Positions 1 through 8,167 of a stretch of DNA of 64,000 nucleotides are shown in pieces. A program made the position numbers and the translations under genes. Origin of the DNA: Methanomethylovorans sp. PtaU1.Bin093 (lineage in GTDB: Archaea; Halobacteriota; Methanosarcinia; Methanosarcinales; Methanosarcinaceae); assembly GCF_002067275.1 (NCBI RefSeq), contig NZ_MVQX01000059.1, forward strand, positions 21,183 through 85,182, in the 5' to 3' direction. The notes below the pieces were generated by a model, which searched no databases, was not told the origin of the DNA, and saw only the letters and a list, made by a program, of their open reading frames with translations. Positions within the stretch are counted from its first letter, which is position 1. Each line of letters opens with the position of its first letter.

Positions 1-140
1 ATCTGAGGAAGTAGTGCTTGTCTAGTAGTATCCAAGCATTTGAGAAGGTATTCCGTTTCCTTTGCCCCATCCCTCAACAAGAGGAGAACAACCTTTCTCT
101 TCTCTGAAGCAAATATCACGTCAAGCAACGTTTTTTTCAT
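1..140 (-). CDS. Methanogen winged-helix regulator (DUF1724 family), N-terminal fragment
   Basis: Only the first 46 codons lie in the window; the gene continues past the left edge. The reading frame begins MKKTLLDVIFASEKRK and continues to DTTRQALLPQ. This is the typical opening of the methanogen ArsR-like winged-helix regulators that carry a C-terminal DUF1724 domain and are numerous in Methanosarcinales. The ATG at 140 is chosen because GGAG lies about 10 bases upstream; an in-frame ATG at 149 would overlap that motif. Family members are DNA-binding transcription factors; the target is not visible here. The family call is from remembered sequence similarity of the N-terminus, and the effector domain cannot be seen. 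Confidence 0.75.
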   Translation of the reverse strand, partial: MKKTLLDVIFASEKRKVVLLLLRDGAKETEYLLKCLDTTRQALLPQ

Positions 141-453
141 TTGCAGCATCTCCTAACAAGCAAAATACTGTTCATTGAGCAACACTTTATATTTAGTATA
201 GTGGATGTAAACAAAAATATTTAACCTAAATGAAATGAATCTACTTAATATCTTTGCGTATAAATTAAATTTCTATTACTGAACGTACAGGTTTAAATTT
301 CTTCCCACACCCCAAACCTCTCCTTTATATGATCATTTAAATTAGAATGCCAATCTTTCTTAGCATTATGTTTCATATAATGTATCTTCAGAGATTCCAG
401 CTTTCTCCCAAAAGGTATATGTTATGAAAACTCATATTCAAATCGGTGATAGT
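141..453. other. Divergent intergenic region with AT-rich promoter candidates
   Basis: This 313-base gap separates the leftward regulator from the rightward ferritin-like gene. It is AT-rich. A TATA-like stretch (GTATAAATTAAAT, near 258-270) could serve the ferritin gene with a leader of roughly 160 nt. An ATTTAGTATAG stretch near 190-200 could serve the regulator on the other strand. I see no ORF or RNA gene in it. Confidence 0.3.
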
Positions 454-738
454 ATGATACACGAAGACAGGAATAAGTTATCAGCAAAGACCCAGGATAT
501 GACGAGAGCGATCGATTCACTAAGGGAAGAGCTGGAAGCAGTCGACTGGTACAATCAGAGAGCAGATGCCTGCACTGACGAGAACCTGAAGAAGATACTG
601 ATACACAATGCCAACGAAGAGAAAGAGCATGCAGCTATGCTCATGGAATGGATAAGGCAGCATGATGAGAACTTTGCCAAGGAGCTGAAAGAGTATCTTT
701 TCAGCGAAGAGGCAGACATAGCAAGCCTTGAAGAATAA
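454..738 (+). CDS. Encapsulated-ferritin-like (EncFtn) protein, orphan
   Basis: The product is a short helical ferritin-like protein (94 residues). The segment EELEAVDWYNQRADACTD followed by HNANEEKEHAAMLMEWIR contains the E, ExxH and W/Y residues typical of EncFtn, a half-ferritin that forms a ferroxidase site between two subunits and normally sits inside an encapsulin nanocompartment. Iron oxidation and storage is therefore the likely role. The start at ATG 454 is preferred because GGTGAT lies 3 bases upstream, the same arrangement as the gene at 43782, and because family members have only about ten residues before the LSxxT motif. An ATG at 424 would add ten residues. No encapsulin shell gene or targeting peptide is visible nearby, which is unusual. 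Confidence 0.85.
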   Translation: MIHEDRNKLSAKTQDMTRAIDSLREELEAVDWYNQRADACTDENLKKILIHNANEEKEHAAMLMEWIRQHDENFAKELKEYLFSEEADIASLEE

Positions 739-803
739 AATCGTTTTTCCATTGCGTGTGGGCGTTGATCGCCCGGTTTCGATCCCAAACGATACCTAAG
801 GCA

Positions 804-1145
804 TCATTTATACTTCCCGTATGCATTTTTCCATGCATCTGCTATTTTGATGAATTCCTCATAACCGTTCTGTCTGATGAATTCTGTCGCCTGCCTGTAT
901 TTGGTATATTTGTATCCTTTTTTGCCATAGAACTCATTGATGGTCTGGCATTTCTCAATTTCCGGGCAATCAGCACAGGAATTATAGTTCCTGCTGATGC
1001 AGCAGACCTTGATCCTGCATTTAGCCTTGCTGAGATCACGCTCTTTATTATCGTATCCGAGCTTACATCCATTGCACATTTGCTCTTTTAATACCTTGCA
1101 TGTTCCGCAATATGCGCCACAGCAGCCTATTTCCATTATAGACAT
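804..1145 (-). CDS. Cysteine-rich DUF3795 family protein
   Basis: The small protein has an N-terminal CCGAYCGTC motif, then CNGC, CCISRNYNSC, CADC and KC, giving about a dozen cysteines in the first 65 residues, followed by a basic helical tail. This matches the DUF3795 family (uncharacterised, presumed metal or Fe-S binding, common in anaerobic archaea and bacteria). The ATG at 1145 is used; a GTG at 1157 and an ATG at 1136 are alternatives and no strong Shine-Dalgarno decides between them. It converges on the ferritin-like gene with a 65-base gap. Function is unknown; metal binding is inferred from cysteine spacing only. Confidence 0.7.
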   Translation of the reverse strand: MSIMEIGCCGAYCGTCKVLKEQMCNGCKLGYDNKERDLSKAKCRIKVCCISRNYNSCADCPEIEKCQTINEFYGKKGYKYTKYRQATEFIRQNGYEEFIKIADAWKNAYGKYK

Positions 1146-1153
1146 GTGTTCAA

Positions 1154-1195
1154 CCACTTACATTCAGCCACTTACATTTAACCACTTACTTTTAG
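1154..1195. repeat. Three tandem 14-bp repeats (CCACTTAC core)
   Basis: Units start at 1154, 1168 and 1182, each beginning CCACTTAC and differing only in the last bases. They lie just upstream of the DUF3795 gene and could be a regulator-binding array for it or for the HEAT-repeat gene, or neutral slippage. Confidence 0.5.
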
Positions 1196-1266
1196 GCGAG
1201 AGTATGTTTTAAACATCTTTCTCCTAAAACTTAACTACTTACAAGATGCATCTATAGTAAAATTAT

Positions 1267-1626
1267 ATGGGGTTATTTCACATGCTATTTGGATTTGGTA
1301 AGCCAGATGTTAAAGATATGGAAAAGAAAAAAGATGTTGATGGACTCATTAAAGCACTGGAGTATGAAAAAGACGTGCAGGTGCGCAGAGAAGCTGCATA
1401 CATCTTGGGAAAGATCGGCAATGCCAGCGCCGTTGTTCATCTTATAAAAGCGTTGGAAGATCCTGATAGCTATGTCCGCCGTCAGGCTGCGGACTCTTTG
1501 GGAAATATCGGAGATGCAGGGGCAGTTGCATCCCTTAATAAAGCCTTGCATGATCCCAATAAATATGTCTGTCAGGGAGCTGCAGATGCATTGAGCAAGA
1601 TAGAGGAAAAGAACGCTATGCACTGA
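1267..1626 (+). CDS. HEAT-repeat (PBS lyase-like) protein
   Basis: A 119-residue soluble protein. After a short hydrophobic N-terminal segment ([12 protein letters not shown]) it carries about three HEAT-like helical repeats with the pattern [21 protein letters not shown], then [17 protein letters not shown] and [15 protein letters not shown]. This is the PBS-lyase/HEAT_2 type found widely in Methanosarcina as protein-protein interaction scaffolds. There are no catalytic residues to identify and no obvious operon partner. The ATG has no clear Shine-Dalgarno. The specific role is unknown. Confidence 0.8.
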   Translation: MGLFHMLFGFGKPDVKDMEKKKDVDGLIKALEYEKDVQVRREAAYILGKIGNASAVVHLIKALEDPDSYVRRQAADSLGNIGDAGAVASLNKALHDPNKYVCQGAADALSKIEEKNAMH

Positions 1627-1736
1627 ATATTTCATCTGCTTTGCAGATAGCTGCTTCTGATTTGGAAGTATGCTTATGCAATAATTTTTGCTTTTTGTTT
1701 TATCATATTTTTGATCTATGTAATGCATATTAGTTA

Positions 1737-1808
1737 ATAATACTAATAATCATACTAATAACAATAACAATAATGATAATAATAATAATCAAAAAAATAA
1801 GAAATAAT
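1737..1808. repeat. AT-only low-complexity tract (TAA/AAC microsatellite)
   Basis: A run of TAATAA and AACAAT trinucleotide-like units with no G apart from one position. It marks the start of a 1.2-kb low-GC gap after the HEAT-repeat gene. Confidence 0.6.
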
Positions 1809-1814
1809 CTGTTA

Positions 1815-2117
1815 TTAAATGCCATCTTCAGATGCATTATCTAAATAGAATATGTGCCTCTTACTTTTCTTCTCTTTTCCAAATCTAATGCCTTTCCCAA
1901 CATATCTATAATCTGTTATGTTTACTTTATTTAGGGTTTCTGTTATTGTTTGAGGCAACTTAAAATCTAAAACTGAAAAATGCCTTTGATCTCACGACGA
2001 CACAGCTAGTTCAAAATCTATATATTCTCTCTTATTTATTTGACTTCTCGCAATAAAATTTACGTCGAGCTGCTGCATTTCTTTTTCAATTTGAAGGCAA
2101 CAGGAGTATATAATACT
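1815..2117 (-). pseudogene. Decayed ORF of unknown function, interrupted by TGA
   Basis: Reading the minus strand from ATG at 2078 gives MQQLDVNFIARSQINKRE, continuing to FELAVSS, then an in-frame TGA (1992-1994), then DQRHFSVLDFKLPQTITE and onward in the same frame to a basic tail (GKGIRFGKEKKSKRHIFYL) ending at TAA 1815. The amino-acid composition is protein-like on both sides of the stop, which suggests a once-functional small gene with a nonsense mutation. An additional frame upstream (2078-2117) may be part of it. I do not recognise the family. Recoding of TGA is not expected in this lineage. Confidence 0.4.
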
Positions 2118-2450
2118 TTATCATGGTTAATGAAGCTTTATAATACGATAATTTTAAAGTGAGGTCCATAAAGTTTCCTTAAATATGATTTAAGATGATC
2201 TATGCAGCTATATATTCATTCACACTCATCTTGGACCGCTGAGGAGACTTCAATATGTTGCATTTTTCTTTTTATTTTATTATTATCCATTTTAAATAAA
2301 ATCTATACTAAATTTGAATCAAAAAAAAAGATGTTAATAGGCCTATATATTATATTATCTCCAAATAAAGAACTAAAATAATTAAAAATCTCTATTTTTG
2401 CTTCTATTTCCTAATATAAGGATTTAAAGGCCTTTTAGCTGGTAAGTATG

Positions 2451-2460
2451 TTTATATATC
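2451..2460 (+). promoter_or_regulatory. Candidate TATA box for the disaggregatase-like gene
   Basis: TTTATATATC stands out in the leader region. Transcription would begin near 2478-2482, giving an unusually long 5' untranslated region of about 365 nt before the ATG at 2847. Two copies of TATCAACACAA (near 2519 and 2578) lie in this leader. I see no gene between 2118 and 2846. Confidence 0.35.
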
Positions 2461-2846
2461 TCAAACATAAATGCGAACCTATGCGAAAAACGGGGTTGTT
2501 GACAATTGAATACAGCAATATCAACACAAGAAATGTTCGATCTCTATGGTCATTTTTTGGTATCTGTACCACCATAGTATCAACACAAAACCGGTGTATT
2601 CGAAAGAGTAACTGAAGTATCCATTTTGATCTTCAGATCACAGTTTGACAGAAATGAGAACCAAAATGCAAGGTGATCATTCACCCAAAGGTTGCAGGCT
2701 CCGGGACATGAGGATATTGGATGAGATACAGGTTTAATAACTGTATGTTATCCTGGTCATGGATATGCTCTCCTGCACAGGAATTTCGCATTTGAACAAA
2801 AATATCGGATTGAATTCAAACAAATGAAAAGAGAGGTGTACAAAAT

Positions 2847-5800
2847 ATGGTTGAAAGTATATGTTTTAACATCTTCGAAAGATTTAGTGCCCATAGGTGG
2901 GCTAAATCCCGTCATGTATTGTTAATTGCATTATGGGTAAGTAGTTGCTTATTTGCTCCAAAGACTGCTTTCTCTGAAAAAGATAATACATTAAGAATGA
3001 AAAATAGAGACAACACCACATTTAAAAAAATATCCGTGTTCTTCCTTGGCCTGTCGTTTTGTTTCCTGTGTTTTTCCATAGTTGGATCAGGTTTGTCCTC
3101 AGGTGCGACCGTATATGTTGATACGGACGGAAGTGGCGACTACAACTGTGACGGAACAAATGATCACGTTGAACTTAATAAAGCACTTGCGTATATTGAC
3201 AGTATTGGTGGCGGTACTGTATATCTCAGAGGCCCAAATACATACTGGATAGACAGCACTCTCAAAATCGGTGCAAATACGATCCTTACAGGAGACTCGA
3301 CCGCTGAAATAAAACTGGTTGCAAATGCTGGCTGGTCCAGTGAAGTACCTATGATGGCAAACATGGGAACCGATGGTGACATTACGGTCACAGGTTTCAT
3401 TATTGATGGGAACAGCGAAAATCAGGGTGTTTCTCTTGGAGCCGGATATTACAATATGATGCGCTTTGAAGGTGGCAATAACATAGAGGTTTCCCACATG
3501 CGTCTTGAATGGGGATGTGGTGACGGGTTACAGGTAAGAAAGGCCAGTAACATTAAATTCACTAACAATGATGTATACAAGCTAGGTCATGATGTTCTAT
3601 ACGCTCTTGGATGCCGTAATGTAGAATTTGCTTACAACACCGTTTACACGCGAACAAACAGCGCATGCAGGTTGGCAGATGGTAATACGAATTCTATTAT
3701 CCATGACAATTTTATAACTGGTGAGTCGACAGGACCTGGAATTCAGATCGGCACATCTGCTACTACCAGTCACGTGTTCGACGATATCGAGGTATATAAT
3801 AACCACCTGTATTCCTTGAAGGGTTCAGGGATCTGGATAACTGCGAACTATCAGGACAATGTGGTCCATGCCCGCGATGTATACATTCACCACAATATCT
3901 TTACAAAAGTTGGACAATATAATACCAACACCGGATACAGCAATGCTGGCATTACCCTTGGTGATTTTGATAATACAATTATCGAGAACAATGTTTTCGA
4001 TGATGGTGGTCATGCTGCTATCAAATATTATCTCCGTCCCGACAGACGCCAGCAACAGACCCAGTTTACAACCTATGTAAGAAATAATATCATCATGAAC
4101 TCAGATGGCGTTTCATCTGTCACTGGCTCTGGTGTGGGGATATGGAATACCAATCCGACATACTCCAAATTTGTTGTACAGAATAATAATTTTTACAATA
4201 ATAAGAATGGGGACACGTATGGTGGAAGTATAACAATGAGCAATAATCTCAATGGTGATCCACAGTGCGCTGATCCAACCAACTCTAACATTCGATCCCG
4301 TGATTACCATCTAAAGAGCAAAGCAGGTCGTTATTCAAATGGCAAGTGGGTAACTGATGCAGTTTCCAGTCCACTGATAGATGCAGGATATTCAGGATCA
4401 GCTTATAGCAGTGAACCTTCACCCAATGGCGGGAGGATCAATATTGGACGTTATGGTAACACTGGCCAGGCATCCAGGAGTGGTTCAACAGTTCCTAATC
4501 AGATCGATGCTGCTCCGGTTGCTAATGCTGGTGCAGATAAGACAGCGACCGCAGGTTCTTCTGTTAATTTCGATGGAAGTGCTTCTACCGATGACAAAGG
4601 TGTAGCTTCTTACTCCTGGGACTTCGATGCATCGAACGGCATAACATCTGAGGCTACAGGTAAGACAACAACTAAAACATATACAAATGCTGGGACGTAC
4701 ACTGTGACCCTTACTGTTACAGATACGGCTGGACAGACAGCCACGGACACGGTGAATGTAGTTGTCAGTGGCACAACAACGCCCACAGGTCCAACTACAC
4801 CCACAAACCCAACTACACCTACAGACCCAGCTACTTCCACGCCAGGTTCGGTTTCATATTCTGCTGCCTATGACAACAGATTGCGCGAATCTTTGCCAAC
4901 AACGGTACTTCCAAGTTCCAATTTTATCGACATAGGAAGACTTGGAACAAGTAGTTACAGAGATGTGATGATGTTCGATCTAAGTGGCTACAGCACAACC
5001 GATACAATATCTAAGGCGACTCTGTCTCTTTACTGGTATTATGAAAGCGATACACGTACTTCTGACACTGTGGTTGAGATCTACAGGCCAGCTGAGTGGG
5101 ACCCTAAGTACGTCAGCTGGAACAACCGTGCCTCTGGTACTGTCTGGAGCACAGCAGGCGGAAACTGGTATGATAAGAACGGCGTTGCCCAGGGCAGTAC
5201 TCCTTACGCATCTCTGACATTCCCTGCTGGCACTGCTCCTGGTAACAAGTACTATGAGTTCGATGTCACTCAGCTTGTGCAGGAATACATAAGCGGGAAG
5301 AGCAAGAATACCGGTTTCTTCATCAAGGCGAAGACAGAAAATGGTAACTACATTGCTTTCTACAGTTCCGATTGGTCTAACTCTGCCCAGAGGCCCAAAT
5401 TAACTGTGTCCTCAACAGCAGGTTCAAGCCAGCCGGCAGATAATGTGCAAGATAATGCGCCAGTTGGCAACGCAGGCGATGACCAGACCGCAGCTGCAGG
5501 TTCTGCTGTTAGTTTCAACGGAGGCGCTTCCTCCGATGACAAAGGCATAGCCTCCTATTCCTGGGACTTTGATGCTTCAAATGGCATCACCTCTGAAGCT
5601 AGCGGGGTTACTGCTACGTACACATACGGAACAGCCGGGAATTACGTTGTCACCCTGACAGTCACTGATACAAATGGTCAGACCTCAACCGACACAATGA
5701 ACGTGGTTGTAACTGCAGCAGTTTCTGCTGATGCTGCCCCGATTGCCAACGCAGGCGATGACCAGACCGCAGCTGCAGGTTCTGCTGTTAGCTTCAACGG

Positions 5801-6599
5801 AGGTGCTTCCTCCGATGACAAAGGTGTAGCTTCTTACTCCTGGGACTTCGATGCATCGAACGGCATAACATCTGAGGCTACAGGTAAGACAACAACTAAA
5901 ACATATACAACTGCAGGGACGTACACTGTGACCCTTACTGTTACAGATACGGCCGGACAGACAGCCACGGACACGGTGACCGTGGTCGTCAGTGGCACAA
6001 CAACGCCCACAAATCCCACTACTTCCAGCTCGGTCTCCCATTCTGTTAGTTATGACAACAGATTGATCGAGTCATACCCAAGTACAGTCTATTCAAGTTT
6101 AGCTTATCTTGACATTGGTAAAAGCTCAACTCGCTGCAGGGATCTCATGATATTCGATCTGAGTGGCTACAGCACAAAGGACACAATATCTAAGGCAACT
6201 CTGTCCCTCTATTGGTATTATCCATCGGACAGGACGAGAGCTTCTGATACTGTTGTGGAGGTATACAGGCCGGTTGAGTGGGACCCTAAGTACGTCAGCT
6301 GGAACAACCGTGCCTCTGGTACTTCCTGGGGCACAGCAGGAGGTAACTGGTATGATAAGAACGGTGTTGCTCAGGGCAGTACCCCGTACGCATCTCTTAC
6401 ATTCCCTGCCAGCAAGCTGGCTGATAACAAATACTATGAATTGGATGTTACTGAACTCGTTCAGGAATACATAAGCGGGAAGAGTAAGAACACTGGTTTC
6501 TTCCTTAAGGCAAAGACAGAGAGTGGTGATTACATTTCGTTCTACAGCTCTGACTCGTCAACTGCTGCCAGGAGGCCCACGCTAACCATAACTAAGTAA
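2847..6599 (+). CDS. Disaggregatase-like secreted beta-helix protein with PKD domains
   Basis: A 1250-residue exported protein. The order is: N-terminal hydrophobic segments; a right-handed beta-helix region (about 85-540, with repeated NNxVxxN turns); PKD domain 1 (about 552-640); a Thr/Pro linker; a disaggregatase-related repeat (about 668-855, DNRLRES, MMFDLSGYS, SLYWYY, VSWNNRASGT); PKD 2 and PKD 3 (about 867-1050); a second linker; and a second disaggregatase-related repeat to the C-terminus. In Methanosarcina mazei a related enzyme with a beta-helix unit degrades the methanochondroitin matrix and disperses cell aggregates, so matrix polysaccharide cleavage is the inferred role. A GAGGTG Shine-Dalgarno supports ATG 2847, but a second signal-peptide-like segment begins at Met51 (2997). 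No C-terminal membrane anchor is present. PKD 3 is a DNA-level mosaic of PKD 1 and PKD 2. Confidence 0.85.
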   Translation: MVESICFNIFERFSAHRWAKSRHVLLIALWVSSCLFAPKTAFSEKDNTLRMKNRDNTTFKKISVFFLGLSFCFLCFSIVGSGLSSGATVYVDTDGSGDYNCDGTNDHVELNKALAYIDSIGGGTVYLRGPNTYWIDSTLKIGANTILTGDSTAEIKLVANAGWSSEVPMMANMGTDGDITVTGFIIDGNSENQGVSLGAGYYNMMRFEGGNNIEVSHMRLEWGCGDGLQVRKASNIKFTNNDVYKLGHDVLYALGCRNVEFAYNTVYTRTNSACRLADGNTNSIIHDNFITGESTGPGIQIGTSATTSHVFDDIEVYNNHLYSLKGSGIWITANYQDNVVHARDVYIHHNIFTKVGQYNTNTGYSNAGITLGDFDNTIIENNVFDDGGHAAIKYYLRPDRRQQQTQFTTYVRNNIIMNSDGVSSVTGSGVGIWNTNPTYSKFVVQNNNFYNNKNGDTYGGSITMSNNLNGDPQCADPTNSNIRSRDYHLKSKAGRYSNGKWVTDAVSSPLIDAGYSGSAYSSEPSPNGGRINIGRYGNTGQASRSGSTVPNQIDAAPVANAGADKTATAGSSVNFDGSASTDDKGVASYSWDFDASNGITSEATGKTTTKTYTNAGTYTVTLTVTDTAGQTATDTVNVVVSGTTTPTGPTTPTNPTTPTDPATSTPGSVSYSAAYDNRLRESLPTTVLPSSNFIDIGRLGTSSYRDVMMFDLSGYSTTDTISKATLSLYWYYESDTRTSDTVVEIYRPAEWDPKYVSWNNRASGTVWSTAGGNWYDKNGVAQGSTPYASLTFPAGTAPGNKYYEFDVTQLVQEYISGKSKNTGFFIKAKTENGNYIAFYSSDWSNSAQRPKLTVSSTAGSSQPADNVQDNAPVGNAGDDQTAAAGSAVSFNGGASSDDKGIASYSWDFDASNGITSEASGVTATYTYGTAGNYVVTLTVTDTNGQTSTDTMNVVVTAAVSADAAPIANAGDDQTAAAGSAVSFNGGASSDDKGVASYSWDFDASNGITSEATGKTTTKTYTTAGTYTVTLTVTDTAGQTATDTVTVVVSGTTTPTNPTTSSSVSHSVSYDNRLIESYPSTVYSSLAYLDIGKSSTRCRDLMIFDLSGYSTKDTISKATLSLYWYYPSDRTRASDTVVEVYRPVEWDPKYVSWNNRASGTSWGTAGGNWYDKNGVAQGSTPYASLTFPASKLADNKYYELDVTELVQEYISGKSKNTGFFLKAKTESGDYISFYSSDSSTAARRPTLTITK

Positions 6600-6616
6600 G
6601 TTAAAAAACAGGTTCA

Positions 6617-6651
6617 GGAGCGAAAATAAATTCGCTCCATGTTTATTTTTT
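6617..6651 (+). terminator. Hairpin plus T-run after the disaggregatase-like gene
   Basis: GGAGCGAA (6617-6624) and TTCGCTCC (6631-6638) form a perfect 8-bp stem with a 6-nt loop, followed by a T-rich run. Confidence 0.6.
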
Positions 6652-6784
6652 AGCTTATATTTATAAAAGCAAAGTTTTTTTATGTTTTTTCAGATATTCT
6701 TCTTATATCTATTATTTGCAGTAAGTTTTAAAAACGAAACTACTAGATATCCCTCTATACTCTTTTGATATTAAGGAGGGAGAA

Positions 6785-7519
6785 ATGGCAAACGAGACTA
6801 ACGGTAAAATATATGTTGTGCTGGTTGTGCTTGCAATAGCTGTGGCATTGATGGCAGCTGTGATCTATGCAGGTTCAGTGTCTTCTTCAGATAAGAATGG
6901 AGAGCATACTATTTCCATCTCCGGTTCTGCAGAAAAAAAGATGACCCCGGATACAGCTTCATTAAGCATAGGTGTTGTTGTGCGATCGCCTACTGCGAAC
7001 GAAGCATCTGTACAGAATGCGGCTTTGATGAATGCTGTTATCAGCGAACTCAAAAAAATGGGATTGGAGGATAAAGAAATACGAACATCCTATGTTTCGA
7101 TCGATCCAGTATATGATTATACAAGTACACCGACCATAGTGGCTTATTCTGCTTCCAACACTGTGCAGGTCACTACAAAGATGTTGGAAAATGTGAGCGC
7201 CATGATTGACAGGTCAACAGCAGCAGGCGCTAATCAGATAGGAGGTGTAACTTTTTCAGTATCCGACGAACAGCAGGCAACACTTCGTAGTGAATTGTTC
7301 CAGGCAGCAGTAGCTGATGCCAAGTCTAAGGCTGATGAACTTGCTTCAGGTCTGGGTCTCGAAATAGTGGGAGTACAGACCGCTTCTGTAAGCGATGTGG
7401 CAAGTGTGCAACCGATATATAGGGAGGCACCGGTTGCTGAAGCAGCGGGATCTACTCCGATCCAACCCGGAGAAACGACAGTTTCATTATCTGTCCAGGT
7501 GACATACATAGTCAAGTGA
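6785..7519 (+). CDS. SIMPL (DUF541) domain membrane-anchored protein
   Basis: A 244-residue protein with one N-terminal transmembrane segment or uncleaved signal (VVLVVLAIAVALMAAVIYA) followed by an external domain starting TISISGSAEKKMTPDTASL. This opening and the later ISELKKMGLEDKEIRTS segment are diagnostic for the SIMPL/DUF541 family. The C-terminus ends in the usual beta-strand (SLSVQVTYIVK). Bacterial homologues (Bp26, YggE) form ring oligomers in the cell envelope and are linked to stress; an archaeal role is not established. GGAGG lies 5 bases before the ATG. It is a single-gene unit with a strong hairpin downstream. Confidence 0.88.
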   Translation: MANETNGKIYVVLVVLAIAVALMAAVIYAGSVSSSDKNGEHTISISGSAEKKMTPDTASLSIGVVVRSPTANEASVQNAALMNAVISELKKMGLEDKEIRTSYVSIDPVYDYTSTPTIVAYSASNTVQVTTKMLENVSAMIDRSTAAGANQIGGVTFSVSDEQQATLRSELFQAAVADAKSKADELASGLGLEIVGVQTASVSDVASVQPIYREAPVAEAAGSTPIQPGETTVSLSVQVTYIVK

Positions 7520-7537
7520 TCTTTCGGAAATTTACTG

Positions 7538-7577
7538 TATAGCTGCATGGCGGCTCCAGTGTGTCCATGCAGCTATA
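7538..7577 (+). terminator. 13-bp hairpin downstream of the SIMPL gene
   Basis: TATAGCTGCATGG (7538-7550) pairs perfectly with CCATGCAGCTATA (7565-7577) around a 14-nt loop, 18 bases after the stop codon, followed by a T-rich stretch. Confidence 0.6.
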
Positions 7578-7597
7578 TATCTGTTGTTCTCCTTTGA

Positions 7598-8054
7598 TTA
7601 CTTTCCTGTCCTAAATGAATAATAGTAACTACAATGAGCACTTGTAAAGCCATTTGGATCAATAGCAGTGACATCTATTTTTTCACTATATGAGTAGAAT
7701 AGTTTTAGTGTTTGTTGTGACAATGATCTGAAGACAACTGAGTTCATTCTTGCAGTGAATTTATGAAGAGTGTTCCAGATTAAAATCTGGAACTCCCATT
7801 AAATCTATGATTTAATGGTATAGTAAAATGTGGAACTTGTTTTCGTCAAATTTTCAACTTCATTCTGTCCATTAATTCTACAAGTTCAACAATACTCCTG
7901 TAGTCCTTATTGAGATATCCTTTCAGAAAGATCAGAGTCATAGCTGGTGTTGCGTATATGTTCTTCTGGAATGTTTGCAAATGTAGATCGGCAGGTGTGA
8001 TTTTCCTGATACAGCTAGAGCTGTATCAACAAACTTTAAGTACTTATTTGACAA
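7598..8054 (-). pseudogene. IS5-type transposase remnant
   Basis: Read across several breaks, the minus strand gives a DDE transposase of the kind common in Methanosarcina: KYLKFVDTALAVSGKSHLPI near 8040-7990; after a frameshift near 7940, LIFLKGYLNKDYRSIVELVE; an in-frame TGA near 7858; KQVPHFT; a 50-bp insertion; then [18 protein letters not shown] and [20 protein letters not shown], ending FRTGK at TAA 7598. The [10 protein letters not shown] segment contains the first catalytic Asp. The C-terminal half with the remaining catalytic residues is missing, so the copy is dead. No terminal inverted repeats or target duplication could be defined. It fills the gap between the SIMPL and DUF998 genes. 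Confidence 0.75.
7772..7821. repeat. 50-bp double-hairpin insertion inside the dead transposase
   Basis: Two perfect hairpins lie back to back: GTTCCAGATT with AATCTGGAAC (7772-7793, 2-nt spacer) and CCATTAAATC with GATTTAATGG (7796-7818, 3-nt loop). Removing 50 bases (7772-7821) rejoins the transposase reading frame as VPHFT-TLHKF, so the segment looks inserted. Confidence 0.55.
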
Positions 8055-8167
8055 AACACAATCATCCTCTATGTGTTTTTGGTAGCAGAGAATACTCAGG
8101 GTTTTTATCCTTTTTAAATTATTAGGTCAAAATAAAATCAAGACCGGCTTTTCTACAAAGCCCAAAT

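Noticed and set aside
756..1091. 111-codon plus-strand ORF
   Set aside because: It overlaps the Cys-rich DUF3795 gene on the other strand and shows antisense-like composition.
8008..8027. Perfect 20-base palindrome GATACAGCT-AG-AGCTGTATC
   Set aside because: It falls inside the transposase relic and encodes its DTALAVS segment, so no separate regulatory meaning is needed.
7910..8125. A 71-codon plus-strand ORF in the gap before the DUF998 gene
   Set aside because: It lies antisense to the transposase relic, whose protein signal is much stronger; its own sequence has no recognisable features.
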